This document shows positions 17,684-24,788 of a stretch of 64,000 bases of DNA, one piece after another (within the stretch, counting starts at the first letter, position 1; each line of letters begins with the position of its first letter). The notes under the pieces are model-generated. The model was not told where the DNA came from. It did not search any database and saw only the letters and a list, made by a program, of their open reading frames with translations. Origin of the DNA: Anabaena cylindrica PCC 7122 (GTDB lineage Bacteria > Cyanobacteriota > Cyanobacteriia > Cyanobacteriales > Nostocaceae). The translations under genes were made by a program, and so were the position numbers. The stretch lies in assembly GCF_000317695.1 (NCBI RefSeq), contig NC_019771.1, positions 3,662,001 through 3,726,000 of the forward strand, in the 5' to 3' direction.

Positions 17684-18259
17684 CTAAAAAGATGAACCAG
17701 GCTGCTGTAAAAACTCTTCTTCCTCTGGGGTAGATAAACGTCCCAAAATTTGGTTACGATGAGGAAAACGCCCAAAACGGGAAATGATTTTCATATGATC
17801 AAAAGCAGATTCAATTGCAATAATACTATCAGAATCGTGACTAAGTTGCTGAAATAGCTTTACACATTGACGCTGATGAGCTAGATTTTCACTGTGTTCA
17901 AAGGGTAAGTAAATAAACCAACGTTGTACAGGCAATAATTCCCGGTCAAAACCTTGTGCAACTGCGTGTTGTGCTGCTGAGAGTGCTTCCCAGTCAGTTG
18001 CAAAGGCTTCTGGGGTATCACGAAACATATTTCGGGAAAATTGATCTAGCAATAAGATCAAAGCTAGACAGGTTTCGGGCGTATTTATCCAATCGTCTAA
18101 ATATCCCATTGCTGCTTTTTGGTAATCTTCAAGAAACCGGGTGCGGATTTCTTCGTCAATTTCTGGTTGTTTGTGAAACCAAAATTGTTGAGGTTTACCG
18201 TAATCTGATTCATGAGGATGACCAAACCAAAATTCCAAAATAGCTTTTGCCTTTGACAT
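17684..18259 (-). CDS. DUF924 family protein
   Basis: This 191-aa protein shows the DUF924 pattern. ILEFWFGHPHESDYGKPQQFWF opens the N-terminus, and LALILLLDQFSRNMFRDTPEAFATD sits near residue 65. WFIYLPFEHSE near 115 and a C-terminal RFGRFPHRNQILGR complete it. The fold is helical and related to tetratricopeptide-like proteins; no biochemical function is established. It starts 5 bases after the stop of the SRPBCC gene on the same strand, so the two form an operon. It converges with the Nif11 gene. Confidence 0.88.
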   Translation of the reverse strand: MSKAKAILEFWFGHPHESDYGKPQQFWFHKQPEIDEEIRTRFLEDYQKAAMGYLDDWINTPETCLALILLLDQFSRNMFRDTPEAFATDWEALSAAQHAVAQGFDRELLPVQRWFIYLPFEHSENLAHQRQCVKLFQQLSHDSDSIIAIESAFDHMKIISRFGRFPHRNQILGRLSTPEEEEFLQQPGSSF

Positions 18260-18264
18260 TGCTG

Positions 18265-18822
18265 TTATTGAGTATTACAAAGCACTTGTCGCATTTTACG
18301 CATATTTGTAGGTAATTCCAAACTCATTGCTTGTTGAATAAAAATTGAAGGGATGGGAATATGAGGTGTTGCTTGAACTGAGTAAGCTATCAATGTGCCA
18401 TCACCCCAATCTTTTAGGTCTAAATTGGCATGAAAGTCTTCAAAACTGCCTTTTTCCATCCTAAATTGAATTTGTTGACCTATGACTTCAACTACGTTCA
18501 GGTAGATTTCAACTTGGGCTGTAAAAAATAAAAATGCTTTTTGTGCTGCTTGATACAGAAATTTTGCGTCGCCTTGAGATGTAATTTCGCTTTTAGTGAT
18601 ATCAGGAAAATATTGTACCCAACGTGGGTAGTCAGTAAGTTGCTGCCATACATTGAAGCGGACTAAGGGTAAATACATCCACGCAGTGACAGCACCACCC
18701 CAGGTAGTATGCGATCGCGTTTCCAGCAGAATTTCACCCTGTAATAGCAATTTTTGCTTGTCTTGACTCCATAACATATTTGAGCCTTTCGTAGTTGAGT
18801 CTGAGATATTAAACGCAGACAT
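18265..18822 (-). CDS. SRPBCC (START-like) domain protein
   Basis: This 185-aa soluble protein has the cyclase/dehydrase type of SRPBCC pattern: WMYLPLVRFNVWQQLTDYPRWVQYFPDI, then RMEKGSFEDFHANLDLKDWGDGTLIAYSVQATPHIPIP, and a C-terminal helix region. Such folds form a hydrophobic pocket for lipids, quinones or polyketides; the ligand cannot be inferred. GAGGAG lies about 14 bases before the ATG at 18822; a second ATG at 18777 is possible. It heads a two-gene operon with the DUF924 gene. Confidence 0.82.
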   Translation of the reverse strand: MSAFNISDSTTKGSNMLWSQDKQKLLLQGEILLETRSHTTWGGAVTAWMYLPLVRFNVWQQLTDYPRWVQYFPDITKSEITSQGDAKFLYQAAQKAFLFFTAQVEIYLNVVEVIGQQIQFRMEKGSFEDFHANLDLKDWGDGTLIAYSVQATPHIPIPSIFIQQAMSLELPTNMRKMRQVLCNTQ

Positions 18823-19390
18823 AGTTTATTTAGTCACTCCTCAATAAACAGCCTAAACCAATTTGAGAAACTGGAAATCATCAGGTTGACTAGATTTCAC
18901 CCACTCCATTCTAATTACAGTTAAATTTGGAGACTTTCTGGAAATGATTTCATTTAAGTTTATTTTGACTAAAAACGACTAGAAAGATATATAGCCTTTC
19001 CCACTCTAGTAAGATACAAAATTACCCCTCCCCAACCCTCCCCTTGGTAAGGGGAGGGTGCGCGACAGCGCGGGTGGGGTGTATTTCATGAGCTTGGGAA
19101 TTGCTATATCTTAATATTATTTAGCATTTGCGTTAATTACAGCCGTCACAGATGCGTAGATGAAAAATTGCGTAAATAACGGCTAGAATGACAAACATGA
19201 TTTATGTCTCAACTTGCAATCCTAGTATTTAAGCATTTTCATGCTTGGTCTTGAGTATACAGCATTTTACGTAGTTATGAGGTACAAAGTCTAAATTGAA
19301 ACCTATACACAAAGCCGGTTTTACTCCTGAACTCCTGACTCATGAATTCTGCTGTAACTGTAAATTTAACTGTAATTGAGGGAAAATAGG
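18823..19390. other. Intergenic region containing twin element copy B
   Basis: Apart from the MITE-like copy at 18988-19109 I see no gene. The left part must carry the promoter for the SRPBCC-DUF924 operon, and the right part that of the small membrane protein. No operator was recognised. Confidence 0.4.
18988..19109. mobile_element. MITE-like element, twin copy B
   Basis: This copy is identical to 16969-17091 except for one visible base (CTTTCCCAC against CTTTCTCAC). It lies in the same orientation and has the same TATATAGC/GCTATATA ends. Near-identity over 121 bases indicates recent duplication or gene conversion. Confidence 0.75.
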
Positions 19391-19585
19391 ATGAATCAAT
19401 CTTCCATAAATCGCAAATTAACGCAAATACTAGGTATCCTTTTGGGTATGGGGATAGCCATTTGGATACTTAGAGGGTTGGGAATTCTGACATTTATTCC
19501 CGGTGGGGTAATTTTGCTATTGTTCTTAAGTGCGATCGCACTAGGGGTTTTAAATTCTCTGCAAAAGAGATGGTGGCGTGTTTGA
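19391..19585 (+). CDS. Small two-helix membrane protein of unknown function
   Basis: This 64-aa protein starts MNQSSINRKLTQ and has two hydrophobic segments: ILGILLGMGIAIWILRGLGI and GGVILLLFLSAIALGVL, separated by a Pro-Gly turn. It ends with basic and aromatic residues (KRWWRV). GAGGG sits 8 bases before the ATG; a TTG five codons upstream is less likely because it overlaps that site. I do not recognise a family. It stands alone, and its real status rests on the good ribosome binding site and clean topology. Confidence 0.6.
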   Translation: MNQSSINRKLTQILGILLGMGIAIWILRGLGILTFIPGGVILLLFLSAIALGVLNSLQKRWWRV

Positions 19586-19689
19586 TATTTATTAAAATAC
19601 ATCCTTTTCGTTTGTTCGCATCAGCGTCTTTCTAAAAATATACTTACAGCATATTGCAGGTAAATGAGGTAAAAAATTTAATCGCAAAG

Positions 19690-19734
19690 CTATGCCACCA
19701 TAGGGTTGTACCTCTGTTCCCTAGCGTGGCATAG
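19690..19734. repeat. Inverted repeat (CTATGCCAC / GTGGCATAG)
   Basis: A perfect 9-bp inverted repeat spans a 27-base loop downstream of the small membrane-protein gene and downstream of the convergent DUF4360 gene. It may act as a terminator for either, though T-runs are absent. GCTATGCCAC-type sequences also resemble dispersed repeats of this genome. Confidence 0.4.
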
Positions 19735-19825
19735 TCATTGGCTAATAGCTGATTTATGATAAACTGTTAGGAAAAGAAATAGGGATTCACAGTCCCTACC
19801 TTGAAAAGCGGAAAATCAACATTAT

Positions 19826-20431
19826 TTATCGACAACTTCGATATTTAATGTGATAAACTAAGCCACGGTGGGTTAGATCAAAAGAGTCAACAGTTGCCAC
19901 GCCTCGACCACTAGCAATCATTGCAGCATTTACACGCATATTTACACTATCTCCACAACTTGACCAGATATCACCCACAGTCGCTAATTTATCTCGAACG
20001 TTGTAATCAGTTTCGCCTCTAAATGTTCTAGTAAAGACAGGGCCACGCTGACCAGCAAAAAAGTACTCTGCTCTTAATCTCCCAGTTGTGGCGGGAGCAA
20101 CATAGCCCCGATAATCAGCATCGTAGAAGGAAATCTGAAAGCCTTGGGGAACTTTAATCGGTATACTCAAATTACAGCTTTTACGTGCTTCACTTGATTT
20201 ATTTCCTAGAGCTACAAACTGATCGAAGAGAATACTTAACTCTTGGCCATCAGGACTGACACTTACACTAGCAGATCCTTCAGGGCAACCGTTACCACCA
20301 TAGTTTGCGCCTACAATTTTAACTTTTTCGTTAGCAAATGCGGGTCCGAAAGAAGCGGTCATCAGTGTAGATGCAACCAGAAAAACTTGTACAAATTTGA
20401 GAGATGTATTCTTTAGATTTTGGTAATTCAT
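19826..20431 (-). CDS. Secreted DUF4360 domain protein
   Basis: This 201-aa protein has a signal peptide (VQVFLVASTLMTASFGPAFA, cleavage near residue 34). It is followed by the DUF4360 pattern GNGCPEGSASVSVSPDGQELSILFDQFVA and a C-terminal SFDLTHRGLVYHIKYRSCR. Four cysteines (in GNGCP, KSCNL, SSCGD, RSC) could form two disulfides. DUF4360 proteins occur in fungi and in cyanobacteria, and their function is unknown. A structured array of 79-bp repeats begins about 24 bases upstream of the start, so its leader or promoter is unusual. Confidence 0.82.
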   Translation of the reverse strand: MNYQNLKNTSLKFVQVFLVASTLMTASFGPAFANEKVKIVGANYGGNGCPEGSASVSVSPDGQELSILFDQFVALGNKSSEARKSCNLSIPIKVPQGFQISFYDADYRGYVAPATTGRLRAEYFFAGQRGPVFTRTFRGETDYNVRDKLATVGDIWSSCGDSVNMRVNAAMIASGRGVATVDSFDLTHRGLVYHIKYRSCR

Positions 20432-20454
20432 AAATGTTTAGTTCACAGTTTTTA

Positions 20455-20770
20455 AGCAAAGTTGTTATTTCAACAAACTCATGAACATCAAGATGGACAT
20501 GAGAAAGAGTTTGGTTTTGAACAAACCAAATTAGAAAACTGAAAATTTTCAACAACCTCGTGAAAATCAAGACTGACATGAGGATGAATTTAGTTCCTAG
20601 CAAACTAAATTAGAAAACTGAAAATTTTCAACAACTTCTTGAAAATCAAGACTGACATGAGGATGAATTTAGTTCCTAGCAAACCAAATTAGAAAACTGA
20701 AAATTTTCAACAACCTCGTGAAAATCAAGACTGACATGAAGATGGATTTAGTTCCTAGCAAACCAAATTA
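20455..20770. repeat. Tandem array of a 79-bp unit with conserved, covarying hairpins
   Basis: Three good 79-base units (20534-20612, 20613-20691, 20692-20770) follow one degenerate unit (20455-20533). Each good unit has two inverted repeats. One is ATTTTCA/TGAAAAT with a 9-base loop. The other is AATTTAGTT/AACTAAATT with a 7-base loop. In the degenerate unit the second stem is TTTGGTTT/AAACCAAA, so both arms changed together. In units two and three one arm changed to AACCAAATT, which keeps a G-U pair if transcribed from the minus strand. The array lies directly upstream of the DUF4360 gene on that strand. Confidence 0.8.
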
Positions 20771-21062
20771 GCAAACAAACTTAACCTATTTCCAATAAGA
20801 GACTGTCAAATAAAACAATATCTCATGGTTTTTAGGAGAGAGAGAGAGGAAAAGTCGTTTTGATGCGGTTAAAGAAGATAACTTATTTTTTGGAGTTCAC
20901 TAAAATGCATATAAAATAGTATGTACGAACTAGTTAAATTGAGAATTTAAGGAAGGATCAATAAAAAGAAATCTGATTAAGTTGACATGAGGAAATAAAA
21001 AGATGGTAAAACTGCAAAGCTGATGTAGCAAGTCTTTTACAGTCTAAAATCTAAAAGTTAAA
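20771..21062. other. Region between the repeat array and the flavoprotein gene
   Basis: These 292 bases hold a short GA-run near 20838 and no coding frame. The promoter of the flavoprotein gene must lie here; I recognise no operator. Confidence 0.35.
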
Positions 21063-22307
21063 ATGGTATTACCTTTAAAAATTGTAGTTATTGGTGGTGG
21101 GGCTGCGGGATTTTTTGGTGCGATCGCTTGTGCTGAAGCTAATCCCCAAGCCCAAGTTACGTTAATCGAAGCCAGTCGTCAACCTTTGGCAAAAGTGCTA
21201 ATTTCCGGTGGGGGACGCTGTAATGTCACTCACGCTTGTTTTCATCCTGAGGAGTTAGTCCTCAATTATCCCAGAGGTGGAAAAGCCTTGCGGGGTGCTT
21301 TCACTCGTTTTCAACCCCTAGACACTGTAGACTGGTTTGTAGCTCATGGTGTAAATTTGAAAACTGAAGCTGATGGGCGGATGTTTCCGATTACAGATCG
21401 TTCCGAAACCATAGCCGAATGTCTGATTAAAGCGGCGTTTACTGCGGGGTTAGAACTGAGTATTGGCACACCTGTAATTTCTGTGAACCGACAAAATGCA
21501 GGGTTTGAAATTATTTTCAAGTCAGGAGAAACTAAATATTGCGATCGCTTGCTTTTAGCTACAGGTAGTAGCATCATAGGTTATAAAATCGCCAGAGAAT
21601 TAGGTCATCACATCGAACCCCCAGTCCCTTCTTTATTTACCTTCAATATTGCTGACCCTCAATTGCGTGCATTAGCAGGAATTAGTGTTAATCCTGTAAA
21701 TCTGCGGTTATCAATCGCAGGTGAAAACCAATTGCAACAAACTGGCCCCTTGTTGATTACCCACTGGGGCTTGAGTGGCCCTGCTGTCCTCAAACTTTCT
21801 GCCTGGGGTGCAAGGATTCTCAATCAAAACCGCTATCAATGTAAATTATTCATCAATTGGTTGCCAAACTTACAACAAGAAGAAGTTAGACAAAAGCTGT
21901 TAGACGTAAAAGAGGAATGGGGCAAAAAAGCGATCGCACTCCATCGGGGTGTAGACTTACCTCACCGTCTCTGGCAATATCTGATCAGCCGTGCAGATAT
22001 AACCACAGAAGACCGTTGGGCAGGTATTTCTAACAAAACCTTAAATCAGCTAGTCCAAGAAATTTCTCAGGGAGAATACGCAATTACAGGTAAAGGTGCT
22101 TTTAAAGAAGAATTCGTTACCTGTGGTGGGGTTAGCCTCAAAGAAGTTAACTTTAAAACAATGGAAAGTAAGTTAGTTCCGGGTTTATACTTTGCTGGTG
22201 AAATCTTAGATGTTGATGGTATCACCGGTGGCTTTAACTTCCAAAGCGCTTGGACAACTGCTTATTTAGCTGGGAGAGAAATGGGAATGGAAGGAGTTCA
22301 GAACTAA
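21063..22307 (+). CDS. HI0933-family NAD(P)/FAD-dependent oxidoreductase (BaiN/RdsA-like)
   Basis: This 414-aa flavoprotein has the Rossmann FAD motif VVIGGGAAGFFGAIACAE at the N-terminus, the family signature LISGGGRCNVTH near residue 50, a second FAD region LLLATGSSIIGYKIA near 165, and the C-terminal GLYFAGEILDVDGITGGFNFQSAW. This pattern defines the HI0933 family (aminoacetone-oxidase-like), which is widespread in bacteria with poorly defined substrates. It is soluble and of normal length. It stands alone, with no evident operon partner. Confidence 0.92.
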   Translation: MVLPLKIVVIGGGAAGFFGAIACAEANPQAQVTLIEASRQPLAKVLISGGGRCNVTHACFHPEELVLNYPRGGKALRGAFTRFQPLDTVDWFVAHGVNLKTEADGRMFPITDRSETIAECLIKAAFTAGLELSIGTPVISVNRQNAGFEIIFKSGETKYCDRLLLATGSSIIGYKIARELGHHIEPPVPSLFTFNIADPQLRALAGISVNPVNLRLSIAGENQLQQTGPLLITHWGLSGPAVLKLSAWGARILNQNRYQCKLFINWLPNLQQEEVRQKLLDVKEEWGKKAIALHRGVDLPHRLWQYLISRADITTEDRWAGISNKTLNQLVQEISQGEYAITGKGAFKEEFVTCGGVSLKEVNFKTMESKLVPGLYFAGEILDVDGITGGFNFQSAWTTAYLAGREMGMEGVQN

Positions 22308-22771
22308 GGAATATGGCTGGGCGATTCGTTGCGTTATCAGGAGTTAAAAATGAATTCAAGCAATAAGCGTTGAAACTACCAAAAACCTATCACTTGACCA
22401 GATTCAAGACTATTCTTCTCTTCTTCTAATTCTTCCTCCTGACTCCTAACCCTACCCCTGTTAAGGTGAACATTTGTACTAACAAATTAATAAGGGTTTT
22501 AGGTTTGCACCCATAAAAATTTCCAAGCAAAAAATCAGATTTGCACTCAAATTTAGGTTTCAGGGTTTTGGATACAACGTAAAATTAGGCTTATGGGTAG
22601 TACTTTATTGGTACACCTTAACAGGGGTACTCCTAACCCTAAGCAAAAGACTTTTATGGCTTACGCTACGCTATCAGCAAACGTATAACATTGGTGAAAA
22701 GCGATTGCTTGTTTTTTCTGTATTCGCCTGATCCACTTATTGCCTTTTTTGTCAAGTGTACAATTTCTAAC
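22308..22771. other. Intergenic region with a terminal-inverted-repeat element
   Basis: The gap between the flavoprotein gene and the VapBC pair is largely taken up by the element at 22442-22640. To its right, GCTTACGCTACGCTATCAGC resembles other dispersed repeats in this genome. No gene is seen. Confidence 0.45.
22442..22640. mobile_element. Small non-autonomous element with 15-bp perfect inverted ends and flanking 12-bp direct repeats
   Basis: ACCCCTGTTAAGGTG at 22454-22468 is repeated as its exact inverse at 22614-22628, giving a 175-base element. ACTCCTAACCCT occurs directly outside both ends (22442-22453 and 22629-22640), which looks like a target-site duplication. The 145-base interior has no coding frame. 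The direct repeat resembles STRR-type sequence, so insertion into a tandem repeat is another reading. Confidence 0.7.
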
Positions 22772-23164
22772 CTATTCCAGTAATAGAACCCTATCACCAA
22801 ACTTAGCCGCCAGTTTCCGATCATAAGTTAGCACCTGAGTATCAAATTGAATTGCTGCTGCCACGAATAACGTATCGTAGAACAAATGACTTGCCTCGAC
22901 TGCTAGTTTTAGAGCAATATCTCGAATTTGAGAACTGGAAATCATGACATCAACTAATGCTTCGGCATCTTCCATTGCGGTTAATCCCATTTGCAATGGT
23001 AGCTGTCGAAATTGTATCCATTGCCAAATCACATTGCCCAACTCAGCAAATAACGAATCAGGAACCACAATTTGATCTACACTTTCTAAAGCAGCGATCG
23101 CCTGTTCATACCTATCCTCTACGTGCAAGAGAGTATAGGCAAACACCATTGTATCAATTACCAT
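22772..23164 (-). CDS. vapC: PIN-domain toxin of a VapBC pair
   Basis: This 130-aa PIN-domain ribonuclease starts MVIDTMVFAYTLL, where the first conserved Asp follows VI. Further acidic residues are in FAELGNVIWQ, AMEDAEALVD and the C-terminal FYDTLFVAAA ... LTYDRKLAAKFG, the usual PIN catalytic quartet. VapC toxins cut RNA, often initiator tRNA or rRNA. The frame opens further upstream at 23188, but the ATG at 23164 overlaps the antitoxin stop (TGATG), which indicates translational coupling. It is intact and probably functional. Confidence 0.85.
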   Translation of the reverse strand: MVIDTMVFAYTLLHVEDRYEQAIAALESVDQIVVPDSLFAELGNVIWQWIQFRQLPLQMGLTAMEDAEALVDVMISSSQIRDIALKLAVEASHLFYDTLFVAAAIQFDTQVLTYDRKLAAKFGDRVLLLE

Positions 23165-23388
23165 CAAGGTCGTCCTTCTGATTTCCAAGACTGCACCTGA
23201 CTTTCTGCTTCCATCGGTAATGTCTCCGTTCGTTGACGAATACGATCAAGCACTTCATCCCGTTGTCCATAGCGTTTTTGCAACAAATCACGGACTTCTT
23301 GCTCCATCGAAACCCCTTTTTGCGCTGCCAAGCGTTTAATGCGATTAAGCAACTCATCAGATATATTGCGAATGGTAATTGTTGCCAT
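23164..23388 (-). CDS. vapB: Antitoxin of the VapBC pair (ribbon-helix-helix/FitA-like)
   Basis: This 74-aa protein starts MATITIRNISDELLNRIKRLAAQKG, an Arc/CopG-type ribbon-helix-helix that binds DNA and represses its own operon. It is followed by MEQEVRDLLQKRY, typical of FitA-like antitoxins. The C-terminal tail (ESQVQSWKSEGRP) would wrap the PIN toxin. It overlaps the toxin gene by one base. The promoter should lie just upstream, between 23389 and 23585, where the divergent lpxD gene also starts. Confidence 0.83.
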   Translation of the reverse strand: MATITIRNISDELLNRIKRLAAQKGVSMEQEVRDLLQKRYGQRDEVLDRIRQRTETLPMEAESQVQSWKSEGRP

Positions 23389-23585
23389 ACTGCCTTCTTT
23401 GCTAATGATGCTTTACTACCGGGTCATTACCTAAATGATAGCACTTTGCTGGCATTTGATTAATCGCTTGGATTACACGCCTTGTAGGGTCTAATTAGGG
23501 TTGGCAGGTTAAAAATGAGCGAACGTACAGTAACTGAGCAAAATGTGATAAATAAAAAGCAAATGAAAATATTATGATCTAAATA

Positions 23586-24632
23586 ATGAAATTTAGTGAA
23601 ATTCTCAGCCAATTAGCAGACACAGTTACTTCTCACAGTATTACTAGTCAGCCCAACCAAAACCCAGAAATTACTGGAGTAGCAGCTATTGATGAAGCGA
23701 AAAAGGGTGCTATCAGCTATGTGGAAGGGAAAAAGTTTGCCTCTTTGATTAATTCGACAGAGGCTAGTGCTTTAATTTTGCCTCAAGATGAAAAGTTGCA
23801 AATCCAAGCTACAGAGAATGGTATTGCCTGGTTAGCAACTTCTGAACCACGCTTATTTTTTGCTAAAGCGATCGCTCTTTTTTATCAACCATATCGTCCA
23901 AATCCAGATATACACAGCACCGCAGTCATTCACCCCACTGCCAAAATCGGTAGTGATGTTTATATTGGCGCTCATGTTGTGATTGAATCAGGGGTAGAAG
24001 TCGGCAACGGTGCAACTATTCATCCTAATGTGGTAATTTATCCAGATGGGAAAATAGGCGATCGCACAACTTTACACGCTAATTGTACTATCCATGAACG
24101 TACCATCATCGGTGCAGATTGCGTAATTCATAGCGGTGCTGTCATCGGTGCAGAGGGTTTTGGCTTTGTTCCCACCCGCACAGGTTGGTTAAAAATGGAA
24201 CAATCTGGTTACACAGTTTTAGAAGACGGGGTAGAAGTGGGTTGTAACTCTGCTATTGACCGTCCCGCAGTGGGAGAAACTAGAGTCGGACGCAATACCA
24301 AAATTGACAACTTAGTGCAGATAGGACATGGATGTCAAATAGGTTCTGGTTGTGCGATCGCAGGTCAAGCAGGTATGGCTGGTGGTGTAAAGGTGGGAAA
24401 TAGGGTAATTTTAGCCGGACAGTCAGGAATAGCCAATCAGGTCAAAATTGGAGATGGTGCGATCGCATCTGCTCAAGCTGGCATTCACAACAATGTCGCA
24501 CCCGGAGAGATTGTTTCTGGCTCTCCAGCAATGCCACATAAACTATATCTCAAAGTATCTGCTGTTTATAGTCGCTTGCCAGATTTATATCAATCTCTCA
24601 AACAATTGCAACGTCAGCTAGGACACAAGTAA
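23586..24632 (+). CDS. lpxD: UDP-3-O-acylglucosamine N-acyltransferase
   Basis: LpxD transfers a second 3-hydroxyacyl chain from acyl-ACP in lipid A synthesis. The 348-aa protein has the N-terminal uridine-binding domain (1-100), then a left-handed beta helix of hexapeptide repeats (IHPTAKIGSDVYIGAHVVIE onward) with the active-site region NLVQIGHGCQIG near residue 245. A C-terminal helical part ends SLKQLQRQLGHK. lpxA, lpxB and lpxC are not beside it, so this may be a lone or second copy. Cyanobacterial lipid A is simplified, and the acyl donor cannot be read from sequence. Confidence 0.92.
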   Translation: MKFSEILSQLADTVTSHSITSQPNQNPEITGVAAIDEAKKGAISYVEGKKFASLINSTEASALILPQDEKLQIQATENGIAWLATSEPRLFFAKAIALFYQPYRPNPDIHSTAVIHPTAKIGSDVYIGAHVVIESGVEVGNGATIHPNVVIYPDGKIGDRTTLHANCTIHERTIIGADCVIHSGAVIGAEGFGFVPTRTGWLKMEQSGYTVLEDGVEVGCNSAIDRPAVGETRVGRNTKIDNLVQIGHGCQIGSGCAIAGQAGMAGGVKVGNRVILAGQSGIANQVKIGDGAIASAQAGIHNNVAPGEIVSGSPAMPHKLYLKVSAVYSRLPDLYQSLKQLQRQLGHK

Positions 24633-24788
24633 ACTCAACAGTTCTACATAATTTCTGGGAAGCACTACTTCAATAATAGAGTTTCCCTGACTGAATAATA
24701 ATGCAGGTTGATAGATGCGATCGTTCTGGTTGCGCGGTTTGTAAAATTAAAGGTGGTACAGTTAGGCGTGTAAACCTATTTTATGCAT

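Noticed and set aside
20455..20770. CRISPR array
   Set aside because: The 79-bp units are contiguous with no variable spacers, and no cas genes are nearby.
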